Shown: positions 37,502 through 47,655 of the stretch, piece by piece | Layout of the letters: every line of letters starts with the position of its first letter | Numbering within the stretch: the first letter of the stretch is position 1 | Source: Paracoccus acridae | GTDB taxonomy: Bacteria; Pseudomonadota; Alphaproteobacteria; Rhodobacterales; Rhodobacteraceae | Length of the DNA: 64,000 nt | Direction: 5' to 3' | NCBI RefSeq assembly: GCF_014642735.1 | Contig: NZ_BMIV01000001.1 | Coordinates: forward strand, 547,318-611,317 | The notes under the pieces: generated by a model | Seen by the model: the letters and a program-made list of their open reading frames with translations, nothing else | The model's database searches: none | Told to the model about the DNA's origin: nothing | Made by a program: the position numbers and the translations under genes

Positions 37502-37760
37502 TGCGCGCCCAAAGGCCGGGGGCGGGCCTTGGCGCGACCGCGTGTCCTGTCAGGACGCGGCCCCCTGCCTCGATGCTGACGCGGCCGTCGCGCAGGCGGC
37601 GGACGATCGGTCCCTGAGCCTGCTGGCGCGCACCGATGGCGATGGTGGCGTAATCCGATGCCCGGCGATGCGCCGGAAGATCGTCCTGCCAAAGCGCGGC
37701 GGGGCTGACAACGGCGGTGGGGACGGACAGGGCAAGGCCGGTGATGAAATTCGGGGTCAT
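37482..37760 (-). CDS. Small hypothetical protein
   Basis: I do not recognise this 92-aa product. Its N-terminus (MTPNFITGLALSVPTAVVSP) is mildly hydrophobic, the middle is Arg-rich, and no known domain is visible. The frame converges on the EamA gene with a 20-bp overlap. GGGAGAACCCGCC precedes the ATG at reasonable distance. It may be a real Paracoccus-type small gene, but it could also be chance in GC-rich DNA. Confidence 0.5.
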   Translation of the reverse strand: MTPNFITGLALSVPTAVVSPAALWQDDLPAHRRASDYATIAIGARQQAQGPIVRRLRDGRVSIEAGGRVLTGHAVAPRPAPGLWARISAAMS

Positions 37761-37992
37761 GGCGGGTTCTCCCTTTCCCGTGCTTGGCTTGAGGACATTA
37801 GGACAGAAGCGGCCCTTTCCTGCAAGAAAAATCTACCATGATGGTCGTGATTGTTTCGCCCGTCGGAACATGACGATAAGGGCAGGCGCGGCATTGTGGC
37901 ATCAGCCGGGCGGCGTTCTGTCCAGGATCCTTTCCTTCGCAGGGCCGCCCCGCTAGGGTCCGCGCGACAAGGGACCGACAAGGGGCGGCTTC

Positions 37993-38763
37993 GTGGCGCA
38001 TATCATCGTTGTGGGCAACGAAAAGGGTGGTTCGGGCAAGTCCACCACCTCGATGCATGTGGCGACGGCGCTTGTCCGAATGGGCCACCGTGTCGGGGGA
38101 CTGGATCTGGACGTGCGCCAGCGCAGCTTTGCCCGTTACCTGGAAAACCGCGCCCATTTCCTGCAGCGCGAGGGGCTGGATCTGCCCATGCCCGTGATCG
38201 GCACCATGGGCGAGGGCGGCGACCCGCTGACGCCCGCCCTAACCGAATTGGAGAAGTCCTGCGATTTCATCCTGCTGGACTGTCCCGGTTCGCACACGAA
38301 GCTGAGCCAGATGGCCCATACCCTTGCCGACACGCTGATCACGCCGATGAACGACAGCTTCGTCGATTTCGACCTGCTGGCGCGCCTGTCGCCCGAGGGC
38401 AAGATCCTCGGCCCCTCGATCTATGCGGAAATGGTCTGGGCGGCGCGGCAGATGCGGGCCCAGGCGGGGGCGGGACCGATCGACTGGCTGGTGCTGCGCA
38501 ACCGCCTTGGCACGCAGCAGATGCACAACAAGCGCAAGGTCGGCGGGGCGTTGCAGACGCTGTCCAAGCGCATCGGGTTCCGCGTGGCGCCGGGGTTTTC
38601 GGAACGCGTCATCTTCCGCGAACTTTTCCCGCGCGGGCTGACGCTGCTGGACCTGAAGGACATCGGCACCGAACAGTTGTCGATGTCCAACATCGCCGCG
38701 CGGCAGGAACTGCGCGACCTGTTTGCGGAACTGAACCTGCCCGGCGTCACGGTCAACTTCTAG
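37993..38763 (+). CDS. mipZ: MipZ, division-plane positioning ATPase
   Basis: The 256-aa ParA/MinD-type ATPase has a deviant Walker A, NEKGGSGKSTTSMHVA (signature K11), then DLDVRQRSFARYLENR and ILLDCPGSHTKLSQ. These stretches are typical of MipZ, which forms ParB-dependent gradients and keeps FtsZ away from the poles in alphaproteobacteria. ParB is not in this window. The start is GTG at 37993. About 230 bp upstream is without a gene and includes the palindrome ACCATGATGGT at 37835. Confidence 0.93.
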   Translation: MAHIIVVGNEKGGSGKSTTSMHVATALVRMGHRVGGLDLDVRQRSFARYLENRAHFLQREGLDLPMPVIGTMGEGGDPLTPALTELEKSCDFILLDCPGSHTKLSQMAHTLADTLITPMNDSFVDFDLLARLSPEGKILGPSIYAEMVWAARQMRAQAGAGPIDWLVLRNRLGTQQMHNKRKVGGALQTLSKRIGFRVAPGFSERVIFRELFPRGLTLLDLKDIGTEQLSMSNIAARQELRDLFAELNLPGVTVNF

Positions 38764-38825
38764 GCAGCATCGCGCAGGCGCGTTGTTGCCGGCCTGATGA
38801 ACACCTATCTTGCCGGCAGATCATC

Positions 38826-40010
38826 ATGGCAGTCTGTCTCATGCGCGTTGCTTTCGCCTTTTTTCTTGCAATGGCCTTGCCGCTGTCCGCATCGGCCAAC
38901 GAGGCCGCAACCGCATCCGAGGCACCGGCGCGTGTCGCACCCGCCGTGACCGTCGAAGCCGCCTCGCAGGCCGAGGTTCAGGCCCGCGTGCCGGTATCGG
39001 GCAGCATCGTCGCGCGGCAACTGGTGCAGGTCTTTCCCCAGGTATCCGGGCCGGAAATCACCGAAATCCTGGTCGAGGCGGGCGACAGCGTGACCAAGGG
39101 CCAGGTTCTGGCCCGGCTGTCCACCGACACGCTGTCGGCGCAACTGGAACAGGCGCGCGCGGAATATCTGCGGGCCGAAGCCAGCGTGGGGCAGGCGCAA
39201 AGCACCATCGACAGCGCCGATGCCCTGCTGACGCAAGCGCAGTCGATCCTGGAACGGGTGCGCCAGTTGCGTCAAGGGGGCACCGCATCCCAATCCGCCC
39301 TGGATGACGCCATCGCCGCCGAGGCGAATGCCCGCGCCCAGGCGGCATCGGCGGCCGATGGGCTGGCCGTCGCCCGTGCCGCCCTGGCCCAGGCCGAGGC
39401 TTCGCGGCGGATTGCCGAATTGAACCTTGAGCGGGCCACCATCACCGCGCCCGTGGCCGGAGTGGTGGTGACGCGCAACGCGGAACTGGGCGCCCTGGCC
39501 GGCGGGGGCGGGGATGCGCTGTTCGTCCTGCTGGCGGATGGCGCGGTCGAGATGTCGGCCGAGGTGATCGAAACCGCGCTTGGCCGCCTGAAGGTAGGCG
39601 ACCCGGCCGAAATCACCGTGGCGGGCGTGGGGACGGTAGCCGGGACGGTGAGGCTGGTCCCGGCATCGGTCGATCCGGTGACGCGGCTGGGGATCATGCG
39701 GATCGCGCTGGATGACGGCACGGCCATCCGCATCGGCCAGTTTGCCAGCGGCTGGGTCATCACCGACCGACGGCAGGCGGTGACGGTTCCGGCCTCGGCG
39801 GTTCTGGCGGATGACAGCGGCGAACGTGTGCAGGTCGTCAAGGACAGCATGGTCGAAACCCGTCCCATCCGCGCGGGCCTGCTGTGGGATGGGCGGCGCG
39901 AAATCATCGAGGGACTGGCGCAAGGCGAACAGGTGATCGCCCGGTCCGGCGCCTTCTTCCGCACCGGCGACCAGGTCCGCCCGGTGGCCGCCGAAGGGGA
40001 CCGGCCATGA
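38826..40010 (+). CDS. RND efflux periplasmic adaptor subunit
   Basis: The 394-aa protein has an N-terminal signal peptide (likely cut after LSASA). It continues with a biotinyl-lipoyl-like domain split by a long Ala/Gln-rich coiled coil, then beta-barrel and membrane-proximal domains. Typical stretches are GDSVTKGQVLARL, NLERATITAPVAGVVV and VPASAVL. It bridges the pump encoded next to an outer-membrane channel. A start at 38841 (MRVAFAFF) gives a more typical signal peptide; neither start has a clear ribosome site. The last 4 bp overlap the pump gene. Confidence 0.92.
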   Translation: MAVCLMRVAFAFFLAMALPLSASANEAATASEAPARVAPAVTVEAASQAEVQARVPVSGSIVARQLVQVFPQVSGPEITEILVEAGDSVTKGQVLARLSTDTLSAQLEQARAEYLRAEASVGQAQSTIDSADALLTQAQSILERVRQLRQGGTASQSALDDAIAAEANARAQAASAADGLAVARAALAQAEASRRIAELNLERATITAPVAGVVVTRNAELGALAGGGGDALFVLLADGAVEMSAEVIETALGRLKVGDPAEITVAGVGTVAGTVRLVPASVDPVTRLGIMRIALDDGTAIRIGQFASGWVITDRRQAVTVPASAVLADDSGERVQVVKDSMVETRPIRAGLLWDGRREIIEGLAQGEQVIARSGAFFRTGDQVRPVAAEGDRP

Positions 40011-43000
40011 ACTTCGCGACCCTGTCGATCCGCCATCCAGTCCCGCCCGTCGCGATCTTCCTGGTCCTGTTGATCGTCGGGCTTTACAGCTTCAACCGCC
40101 TGCCGGTCACGGCAATGCCCAACATCGACCTGCCCTTGGTGCAGGTCACCATCAACCAGCCCGGCGCCGCGCCGTCCGAACTGACCAGCCAGGTTCTGCA
40201 GCCGGTCGAGGACAGCATCGCATCCGTGACCGGTGTGCGCCACATCACCTCGACCGCGACGGACAGCGCCGCCGTGATCGTGGTCGAGTTCGAGCTGGAA
40301 ACGAACAGCGACCGGGCCGTCAACGACATCAAGGACGCGGTGTCGAACGTCCGCCAGCAATTGCCCGAAAGCATCAACGAACCATTGGTGCAGCGGCTGG
40401 ACGTCACGGGGATGCCGATCCTGACCTATGCGGTCAGCGACCCGGCCCAGTCGCTTGAATCCTTGTCGAAGTTCGTGGACGACGTGATCGGGCGCGAGTT
40501 GTCCATCGTGGACGGTGTCGGCAAGACCAGCCGCATCGGCGGCGCCGCGCGAGAGATCAAGGTCGAGCTGGATCCCGACCGGCTGTTGGCCCACGGGCTG
40601 ACGGCGGCGGATGTCTCGAACCAGCTTCGCGCCCGCAACATCGACCTGGGCGGCGGGCGCGGCGATCTGGCGGGGCGCGAATACTCGATCCGCACCCTGG
40701 GCGCGGCGGACAGCGTCGAACAGCTTGCCGGGGCGCCGATCAGCATCGCGGAGGGGCGCACGATCCGGCTGGACCAGTTGGGCCAGGTGATCGACGGCCC
40801 GGCCGAGGAACGCAGCTTCGCCCTGCTGGACGGCCAGCCGGTCGTGGCCTTCGGCATCTATCGCACCACAGGCGCCTCGGATCTGGGGGCGGGGAACGCG
40901 GCCAAGGAACGGCTGGCGCAGATCGCCGACCGCTATCCCAATGTCCGCATCAGCCTGATCGACGACGCGACCACCTATACCGAGGCCAGCTACAAAAGCG
41001 CGATGCACACGCTGTACGAAGGCGCGGCCTTGGCGGTGATCGTGGTTTTCCTGTTCCTGCGCAACTGGCGCGCCACCCTTGTCGCAGCCGTGGCGCTGCC
41101 TCTGTCGATCATCCCGACCTTTTTCGTGATGCACTGGCTGGGCTTCACGCTGAACGGCATCAGCCTGCTGGGCATCACGCTGGTCACCGGCATCCTGGTC
41201 GATGACGCCATCGTCGAGATCGAGAACATCGTCCGCCATATCGGCATGGGCGTGCCCCCATACGAGGCCAGCGAGGAAGCCGCCAACGAGATCGGCCTGA
41301 CGGTGATCGCGATCAGCTTTTCCATCGTCGCGGTCTTTGCGCCGGTCAGCTTCATGGGCGGGATTCCGGGGCAGTATTTCAAGCAGTTCGGGCTGACGGT
41401 CGCGGTCTCGGTCCTGTTTTCGCTGCTGGTGGCGCGGATCATCACGCCGATGATGGCCGCCTATCTGATGCGCGGCACCGTCCACGGCACCGAGGCAAGC
41501 GATGGCTTCGTGATGCGCGCCCTGATGCGCGTCGTCGGCTGGACCATGCGCCATCGCGGGCTGACGCTGCTGACCGGGGTGGGGATCTTCGCGGGATCCA
41601 TCTATTCCGCGACCCTGCTGCCGACCGAGTTCATCCCGGCATCCGACATCGGCCGCAGCCAGATCCAGGTCGAACTGCCCCCCGGCGCGACCATCAACGA
41701 CACCGAGGACGCCGCCCGCCGCCTGTCGGCGCAGATCGACGAGGTGCCCGAGGTGCAGTCGGTCTTCGTCTATAGCGACGGGTCCGACGTGACCGAGGCG
41801 CGGGTGATGATCAACTATGGCAAGAAGGAAACGCGAGAACGGTCGCAATTCGTGCTGGAGGAGGAGCTGAAGCAGCGCCTGTCCGGCACCGCCGACATGC
41901 GCATCAACTTCCAGAACGAGAACGGCCAGAACGACCTGACCATCAATGTCCTTGGCACCACCGAAGACGGCGCGGCCCTGGCGGCCGAACGGCTGGCAAC
42001 GGCGATGGCAGAGCTTCCCTCGCTTGAGAACGTGACGACCACGGCCCGCCTGCAACGGCCCGAGATCCAGATCACGCCGCGCGCGGATGTGGCGGCGCAG
42101 CTTGGCGTCTCGGCCAGCGACATGGCGACGACGCTGCGCGTGGCGACGCTGGGCGATGTCGAGGCGAACCTGGCCAAGTTCAACGCGGGCGACGAACAGA
42201 TCCCCATCGTCGTGCGCCTGAACGCCGACGCCCGGGCCGACCTGGTGACGGTGCAGAACCTGCGGGTCAATTCCTCGGCCGGGCAGGTGCCGCTGGGGGC
42301 CGTGGCCGACGTCACCCTGTCGGCCGGCGCAACCGAGATCGGGCGCTATGACCGGCAGTTCCAGACCACGGTCAGCGCCAATCTGGCCGACGGGCAGTTG
42401 CTGGGCCCCGTCAGCGCCCAGGTCGCCGAGTTGCAGGCCCGGATCGAACTGCCCCCCGGCACCCGCATCCAACCCTCGGGCGATGCCGAGATCATGGGCG
42501 AGGTCTTCGGGGCCTTCGGCACGGCGATGGGGGCGGGGGTGCTGCTGGTCTATGTCGTGCTGGTGCTGTTGTTCCATAACTTCATCACGCCGGTGTCGAT
42601 CCTGCTGTCGCTGCCGCTTGCCATTGGCGGCGCGATCCTGGCGCTGTTCGTGACGGGTCATTCGATCAGCATGGCGGTGGTGATCGGCTTCCTGATGCTG
42701 ATGGGGATCGTCACCAAGAACTCGATCATGCTGGTGGAATTCGCGCTGACGGCCATCGAGCGCGGGGTGGCCAAGAAGGACGCGATCCTGGACGCGGTCC
42801 ACAAGCGCGCCCGCCCCATCGTCATGACCACCATCGCCATGAGCGCGGGGATGATCCCGTCCGCCCTGGCGACGGGCGAGGGGGGCGAGTTCCGCGCGCC
42901 TATGGCCATTGCGGTAATCGGCGGGCTGCTGTTGTCCACCGTCCTGTCGCTGCTGTTCGTGCCCGCGCTGTTTTCCCTGATCCATGGGGGGCAGGGGCGT

Positions 43001-43060
43001 TTGACCGGCTGGATCGCCCGGCGCGTCGGCGTCAACCGGCCCCGTCAACCGGCGGAGTAA
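40007..43060 (+). CDS. RND-family multidrug efflux permease (HAE1 type)
   Basis: The 1017-aa pump has twelve membrane helices and two large periplasmic loops. Helix 4 carries GILVDDAIVEIENIVRHI with the proton-relay aspartates; ITPMMAAYLM and MGIVTKNSIMLVEFAL are further signatures. It exports drugs or lipophilic compounds using the proton gradient. It is coupled to the adaptor by an ATGA overlap. No outer-membrane factor or dedicated regulator is adjacent. Confidence 0.95.
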   Translation: MNFATLSIRHPVPPVAIFLVLLIVGLYSFNRLPVTAMPNIDLPLVQVTINQPGAAPSELTSQVLQPVEDSIASVTGVRHITSTATDSAAVIVVEFELETNSDRAVNDIKDAVSNVRQQLPESINEPLVQRLDVTGMPILTYAVSDPAQSLESLSKFVDDVIGRELSIVDGVGKTSRIGGAAREIKVELDPDRLLAHGLTAADVSNQLRARNIDLGGGRGDLAGREYSIRTLGAADSVEQLAGAPISIAEGRTIRLDQLGQVIDGPAEERSFALLDGQPVVAFGIYRTTGASDLGAGNAAKERLAQIADRYPNVRISLIDDATTYTEASYKSAMHTLYEGAALAVIVVFLFLRNWRATLVAAVALPLSIIPTFFVMHWLGFTLNGISLLGITLVTGILVDDAIVEIENIVRHIGMGVPPYEASEEAANEIGLTVIAISFSIVAVFAPVSFMGGIPGQYFKQFGLTVAVSVLFSLLVARIITPMMAAYLMRGTVHGTEASDGFVMRALMRVVGWTMRHRGLTLLTGVGIFAGSIYSATLLPTEFIPASDIGRSQIQVELPPGATINDTEDAARRLSAQIDEVPEVQSVFVYSDGSDVTEARVMINYGKKETRERSQFVLEEELKQRLSGTADMRINFQNENGQNDLTINVLGTTEDGAALAAERLATAMAELPSLENVTTTARLQRPEIQITPRADVAAQLGVSASDMATTLRVATLGDVEANLAKFNAGDEQIPIVVRLNADARADLVTVQNLRVNSSAGQVPLGAVADVTLSAGATEIGRYDRQFQTTVSANLADGQLLGPVSAQVAELQARIELPPGTRIQPSGDAEIMGEVFGAFGTAMGAGVLLVYVVLVLLFHNFITPVSILLSLPLAIGGAILALFVTGHSISMAVVIGFLMLMGIVTKNSIMLVEFALTAIERGVAKKDAILDAVHKRARPIVMTTIAMSAGMIPSALATGEGGEFRAPMAIAVIGGLLLSTVLSLLFVPALFSLIHGGQGRLTGWIARRVGVNRPRQPAE

Positions 43061-43115
43061 GGGAACTTCGCACCGGACCTTGCATTGGGTGGGCTGACAC
43101 GAAAGGAGGCCGTTC

Positions 43116-43634
43116 ATGGCAAAGGTTCTGATCATGGCATCGGACGGGTTCGAGCAGTCGGAACTGTTCGTGCCGCTGGAAAAGCTGAAGGATGCGGGCC
43201 ATCAGGTCGATATCGCCGCCCCGAAGGCGGGCGAGATCAAGGCCTGGGACAAGGACGACTGGGGCAAGCCGGTGACCGCCGACAAGGCGATCGCGGATGT
43301 CGGCGCGGGGGAATACGACATCCTGGTCCTGCCCGGCGGCGTCATCAACCCGGACAACCTGCGCACGGACCAGTCGGCCATCGCCCTGATCCGCAGCTTT
43401 GCCGATGCGGAAAAGCCGGTCGCCGCGATCTGCCATGCCCCCTGGCTTCTGGCCGAGGCGGGGCTGGCCAAGGGCAAGCGCCTGACCAGCTATGAATCGA
43501 TCCGCACCGACATGAAGAATGCCGGCGCCGAGGTGGTGGACGAGAAGGTGGTGGTGGACGGCGGCATCATCACCAGCCGCAAGCCGGACGACCTGGACGC
43601 CTTTGTCGGTGCCATCGAGGACGCGCTGCGCTGA
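43116..43634 (+). CDS. DJ-1/PfpI family protein
   Basis: The 172-aa protein has the class I glutamine amidotransferase-like fold of PfpI/YhbO. Signatures are LIMASDGFEQSELFVPLEKL at the N-terminus and the nucleophile cysteine in VAAICHAPWLLAEAG. The YhbO group is linked to stress resistance and glyoxal handling. AAAGGAGG gives a strong ribosome site. It is followed by repeat copy D and a terminator. Confidence 0.93.
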   Translation: MAKVLIMASDGFEQSELFVPLEKLKDAGHQVDIAAPKAGEIKAWDKDDWGKPVTADKAIADVGAGEYDILVLPGGVINPDNLRTDQSAIALIRSFADAEKPVAAICHAPWLLAEAGLAKGKRLTSYESIRTDMKNAGAEVVDEKVVVDGGIITSRKPDDLDAFVGAIEDALR

Positions 43635-43705
43635 TTGCGTCCCGCGGTGGCCGGGGGCGCTTCGCCCCCCGGACCCCCCGAGGATATTTATGCACAGAAG
43701 AAAGA
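43635..43705 (+). repeat. Dispersed palindromic element, copy D
   Basis: Directly after the PfpI stop: TTGCGTCCCGCG, the hairpin CCGGGGGCGCTTCGCCCCCCGG, ACCCCCCGAGGATATTTATG, then CACAGAAGAAAGATG. It has the same orientation as the gene before it and closely resembles copy C. Confidence 0.8.
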
Positions 43706-43706
43706 T

Positions 43707-43738
43707 GGGGCGCTTCCGAGGCGCCCCTTCCGTTTTTC
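43707..43738. terminator. Bidirectional terminator between pfpI and pdhC
   Basis: GGGGCGC (43707-43713) pairs with GCGCCCC (43721-43727), a 7-bp perfect stem. It is followed by TTCCGTTTTTCC on the plus strand, and by ATCTTTCTTCTG on the minus strand. It separates the convergent genes. Confidence 0.7.
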
Positions 43739-43748
43739 CTGAACTGTC

Positions 43749-45098
43749 TCAGGCCAGCATCCCCATCGGGTTTTCCAGATGGGTGACGATGGCTTCCAGA
43801 AGCTGCGCGCCAAGGGCGCCGTCGATGACCCGGTGATCGACGGACAGCGTCATGGACATGACGTTGCGGACCACGACCTCTCCCTTTTCCACGACGGGGG
43901 TCTGGATGCCCGCGCCGACGGCGAGGATCGCGCCGTGCGGCGGGTTGATGACCGCGTCGAAGTTCTCGATCCCGAACATGCCGAGATTCGAGATCGCGAA
44001 GCTGCCGCCCTGGTATTCGTGGGGGGCGAGCTTCTTCGACTTGGCGCGGCTGGCGAGGTCCTTCATTTCCGCAGACAGGGCGGAAAGCGTCTTCTGATGC
44101 GCGTCCTTCAGGACCGGGGTGAACAGCCCACCCTCGATGGCAACGGCCACCGCGACGTCGGACGGCTTCAGCTTCAGGATGCGGTCGCCCGCCCAGACGG
44201 CATTGGCATCGGGCACCTGTTGCAGGGCCAGGGCGGAGGCCTTGATGACGAAGTCGTTGACCGACAGCTTCACGCCGCGCGATTCAAGCTGCTTGTTCAG
44301 CATGGCGCGGAATTCCATCAGCGCGTCCAGCTTGGCCGACCGGCGCAGATAGAAATGCGGGATGGTCTGCTTGGCCTCGGACAAGCGCGCGGCGATGGTG
44401 CGGCGCATGCCGTCAAGCTGCACCTCCTCGGTCTCGCGATCCGCATACATCTTGAGGATCGCATCGGCCGAGGGGCCTTTCGGCGCCTGCGCGGCGGCGG
44501 GGGCAGGGGCGGCGGCTGCCGGTGCGCCAGTGGGGCTTGCGGCGGGCTTGGCCGCGCTGGGCTTGGCGCCTTCGACATCGGCCTTGACGATGCGGCCACG
44601 AGGGCCGGTGCCGGTGATGCCGGAAAGGTCGATGCCCTTTTCGGCGGCGATACGGCGGGCAAGGGGCGATGCGAAGATGCGGTTTCCGCCATCGGCCTTG
44701 GCGGGCGCAGCTTTCGATGCACCGGCGTCACCGGCCACGGGCGCGCCGATGGGGCCGCCATAGCCTTTTTCGGCGGCAGCCTTTTCCTCGGCTGCGGGCA
44801 CCGCGGTCGCGGGCGCAGCCTTGGCGGGCGCCGAAGCGGCGGCCGAGGCATCCTCGCCTTCCTCCAGCAGTACGGCGATGGGGGTGTTGACCTTCACCCC
44901 CGCGCTGCCTTCGGCCACCAGCAGCTTGCCGATGGTGCCTTCATCGACGGCCTCGAATTCCATAGTGGCCTTGTCGGTCTCGATCTCGGCGATGATGTCG
45001 CCGGATTTCACGGTGTCGCCTTCCTTGACCAGCCATTTGGCCAGGGTGCCTTCCTCCATCGTCGGGGAGAGCGCGGGCATCAGGATTTCTGTCGGCAT
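43749..45098 (-). CDS. pdhC: Pyruvate dehydrogenase E2, dihydrolipoamide acetyltransferase
   Basis: The 449-aa protein has one N-terminal lipoyl domain (lipoyl lysine in [15 protein letters not shown]), Ala/Pro-rich linkers, a peripheral subunit-binding domain ([18 protein letters not shown]) and the catalytic domain ending in [20 protein letters not shown] with the active-site HxxxD. It transfers the acetyl group to CoA. It is the last gene of pdhA-pdhB-pdhC; E3 is not in view. Confidence 0.97.
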   Translation of the reverse strand: MPTEILMPALSPTMEEGTLAKWLVKEGDTVKSGDIIAEIETDKATMEFEAVDEGTIGKLLVAEGSAGVKVNTPIAVLLEEGEDASAAASAPAKAAPATAVPAAEEKAAAEKGYGGPIGAPVAGDAGASKAAPAKADGGNRIFASPLARRIAAEKGIDLSGITGTGPRGRIVKADVEGAKPSAAKPAASPTGAPAAAAPAPAAAQAPKGPSADAILKMYADRETEEVQLDGMRRTIAARLSEAKQTIPHFYLRRSAKLDALMEFRAMLNKQLESRGVKLSVNDFVIKASALALQQVPDANAVWAGDRILKLKPSDVAVAVAIEGGLFTPVLKDAHQKTLSALSAEMKDLASRAKSKKLAPHEYQGGSFAISNLGMFGIENFDAVINPPHGAILAVGAGIQTPVVEKGEVVVRNVMSMTLSVDHRVIDGALGAQLLEAIVTHLENPMGMLA

Positions 45099-45110
45099 GA
45101 CGCGTTCCCC

Positions 45111-46481
45111 TTAGCGGTAGGTGACTTTTTTCACGGCTTCGACAACCTCGGCGGGCGTGATCAGCGCGTGCTTTTCCAGGTTGGCGGCATAGGGCATGGG
45201 CACGTCCTTGCCGGTGCAGTTGATCACGGGCGCGTCCAGGTAATCGAAGGCGTTTTCCATGATATAGGCCGACAAGTGGTTGCCGATGGACCCCACGGGG
45301 AAGCCTTCCTCGACCGTGACGCAGCGGTTGGTCTTCTTCACCGATTCGATGATGGTGCCATAGTCGATGGGGCGCAGGGTGCGCAGGTCGATCACCTCGG
45401 CCTCGATCCCGTCCTGGGCCAGCTTGTCGGCGGCTTCCAGCGCATGGGCCATGCCGATGCCGAAGCTGATGATCGTCACGTCCTTGCCGGTGCGCGCGAT
45501 GCGGGCCTTGCCGAAGGGGATGGTGAAGTCCGGCAGATCCGGGACTTCGAAGGACCGGCCATAGAGGATCTCGTTTTCCAGGAAGATCACCGGGTTCGGG
45601 TCGCGGATGGCCTGCTTCATCAGGCCTTTCGCGTCGGCTGCCGAATAGGGCATCACCACCTTCAGGCCGGGGATCGCCGCATACCAGGCGGCATAATCCT
45701 GGCTGTGCTGGGCGGCTACGCGGGCGGCGGCGCCGTTGGGGCCGCGGAAGACGATGGGACAGCCCATCTGGCCCCCCGACATATACAGCGTCTTGGCGGC
45801 CGAGTTGATGATGTGGTCCATCGCCTGCATGGCGAAGTTGAAGGTCATGAACTCGACGATGGGACGAAGGCCGGCAAGGGCCGCGCCGGTGCCGATGCCT
45901 GCAAAGCCGATCTCGCTGATCGGGGTATCGACGACGCGGCGCGGGCCGAAGCGGTCCAGCAGGCCTTGGCTGATCTTGTATGCGCCCTGGTATTCGCCCA
46001 CTTCCTCGCCCATCAGGAAGACGGTCTCGTCGCGCTCCATCTCCTCGGCCATGGCCTCGCGCAGGGCTTCCCGCACGGTCATGGTCTTCATCTTGGTGCC
46101 CTCAGGCCAGTCGGGGCTGCGGTCGGGTTCGGGCGTCTTGACCTGCTCGACAGCCGACGCGGCAGGGGCTTCGGATTTCGCCTCGGCGGGCGCAGCCTCA
46201 GTCTTGGGTGCCTCGGTCTTCACGTCGTCGGCGGATTCGCCTTCCTCGACCAGCACGGCGATGGGGGTGTTCACCTTCACACCCTGAGAGCCTTCGGCGA
46301 TCAGGATCTTGCCCAAGATGCCTTCATCCACGGCCTCGAACTCCATCGTGGCCTTGTCGGTCTCGATCTCGGCGATGATGTCGCCCGCCTTCACGGCGTC
46401 GCCCTCCTGCTTCAGCCATTTCGCCAGCGTGCCTTCCTCCATGGTCGGCGACAGGGCGGGCATCAGGATTTCAGTAGCCAT
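45111..46481 (-). CDS. pdhB: Pyruvate dehydrogenase E1 component, beta subunit
   Basis: The 456-aa protein has an N-terminal lipoyl domain (residues about 1-78, lipoyl lysine in [15 protein letters not shown]) and an acidic Ala-rich linker. The transketolase-like E1-beta follows ([27 protein letters not shown] onward in the sequence; [15 protein letters not shown] near the end). A lipoyl domain on E1-beta is a known alphaproteobacterial trait. Its lipoyl domain is nearly identical to that of PdhC. It starts 15 bp after pdhA. Confidence 0.97.
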   Translation of the reverse strand: MATEILMPALSPTMEEGTLAKWLKQEGDAVKAGDIIAEIETDKATMEFEAVDEGILGKILIAEGSQGVKVNTPIAVLVEEGESADDVKTEAPKTEAAPAEAKSEAPAASAVEQVKTPEPDRSPDWPEGTKMKTMTVREALREAMAEEMERDETVFLMGEEVGEYQGAYKISQGLLDRFGPRRVVDTPISEIGFAGIGTGAALAGLRPIVEFMTFNFAMQAMDHIINSAAKTLYMSGGQMGCPIVFRGPNGAAARVAAQHSQDYAAWYAAIPGLKVVMPYSAADAKGLMKQAIRDPNPVIFLENEILYGRSFEVPDLPDFTIPFGKARIARTGKDVTIISFGIGMAHALEAADKLAQDGIEAEVIDLRTLRPIDYGTIIESVKKTNRCVTVEEGFPVGSIGNHLSAYIMENAFDYLDAPVINCTGKDVPMPYAANLEKHALITPAEVVEAVKKVTYR

Positions 46482-46496
46482 TCGTTCAACCCTCCC

Positions 46497-47546
46497 TCAG
46501 GCGTGTTCTTCGGCGCTGCCCTGGGGCAGGTCTTCGGCATAGATGTCGGTCCAGAGTTCCTCGAGCGCGGGCTCGGGGCTTTCCTTTGCGAATTCCGCCG
46601 AATCGTTCACGATGTCCTTGATGTCCTTGTCGATGGCCTTCAGGTCATCCTCGGACGCGTGCTTGCCCTGCAGCAGCAGTTCGCGGACATGCTCGATGGC
46701 GTCGCGTTCGTCGCGCATCTTCTGCACTTCCTCGCGCGTGCGGTATTTCGCCGGGTCGGACATGGAATGGCCGCGGTAACGGTAGGTCATGACTTCCAGG
46801 ATATAGGGCCCCTTGCCCGCGCGGCAGTGCGCCACGGCCTTTTCGCCCGCGGCCTTGACGGCCAGCACGTCCATGCCGTCCACCTGTTCGCCGGGGATGC
46901 CGAAAGCCTCGCCCCGCCCGAACAGCGTGGTCGAACGCGTGGACCGCTTCATCGAGGTGCCCATCGCATACTGGTTGTTCTCGATCACGAAGATGACCGG
47001 CAGGTCCCACAGCACGGCCATGTTGTAGGTCTCGTAGACCTGGCCCTGGTTGGCGGCGCCGTCGCCGAAATAGGCGAAGGTCACGTTGTCATTGCCCAGA
47101 TACTTGTCGGCAAAAGCCAGGCCCGCGCCCAGCGGCACCTGCGCGGCGACAATGCCGTGCCCGCCATAGAAATGCTTCTCGCGGCTGAACATGTGCATCG
47201 AGCCGCCCTTGCCCTTGGAGTAGCCCCCCTCGCGCCCGGTCAGTTCGGCCATCACGCCCCGCGCGGACATGCCGCAGGCCAGCATGTGGCCGTGGTCGCG
47301 ATAGGAGGTGATGCGCTTGTCGCCTTCCTTGGTGGCCGCTTCCAGCCCCACGACGACCGCTTCCTGCCCGATATACAGGTGGCAGAAGCCGCCGATCAGG
47401 CCCATGCCATACAACTGGCCTGCCTTTTCCTCGAAACGGCGGATCAGCAGCATGTCGCGGTAATATTGCAGCAGCTCGTCGCGAGAGACATTCGACGGCA
47501 CATCGGTGGCCGCTGTCTCGGTTGCGGGGGCAGGCTTCCTGGCCAT
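46497..47546 (-). CDS. pdhA: Pyruvate dehydrogenase E1 component, alpha subunit
   Basis: The 349-aa thiamine diphosphate enzyme has the ThDP motif FGDGAANQGQVYETYNMA (GDG...N), plus RRFEEKAGQLYGMG and the loop YRYRGHSMSDPAKYRT. It decarboxylates pyruvate with PdhB. The ATG at 47546 has GAGGAGGA upstream; a frame extension to 47624 is unlikely. This is the first gene of the pdh operon; ftsB lies 109 bp upstream on the same strand. Confidence 0.97.
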   Translation of the reverse strand: MARKPAPATETAATDVPSNVSRDELLQYYRDMLLIRRFEEKAGQLYGMGLIGGFCHLYIGQEAVVVGLEAATKEGDKRITSYRDHGHMLACGMSARGVMAELTGREGGYSKGKGGSMHMFSREKHFYGGHGIVAAQVPLGAGLAFADKYLGNDNVTFAYFGDGAANQGQVYETYNMAVLWDLPVIFVIENNQYAMGTSMKRSTRSTTLFGRGEAFGIPGEQVDGMDVLAVKAAGEKAVAHCRAGKGPYILEVMTYRYRGHSMSDPAKYRTREEVQKMRDERDAIEHVRELLLQGKHASEDDLKAIDKDIKDIVNDSAEFAKESPEPALEELWTDIYAEDLPQGSAEEHA

Positions 47547-47655
47547 GCGGGGGGTCCTCCTCAAAGCGCGGTCAGAATAGTTCAGCGTTAAACTATCCGT
47601 AGCGTATCGGGAAAACGGGTGCAATCCGCGAACGACGCCGCAGAATGACGCGGCG

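Noticed and set aside
39272..43135. A 1287-codon open frame on the minus strand
   Set aside because: It lies antisense to the RND pump and adaptor, has a His/Asp/Gln/Arg-rich composition typical of mirrored GC-rich codons, and shows no family motif.
43779..47591. A 1270-codon open frame on the plus strand
   Set aside because: It is antisense to pdhA-pdhB-pdhC, whose protein motifs are unambiguous; it is a composition artefact.
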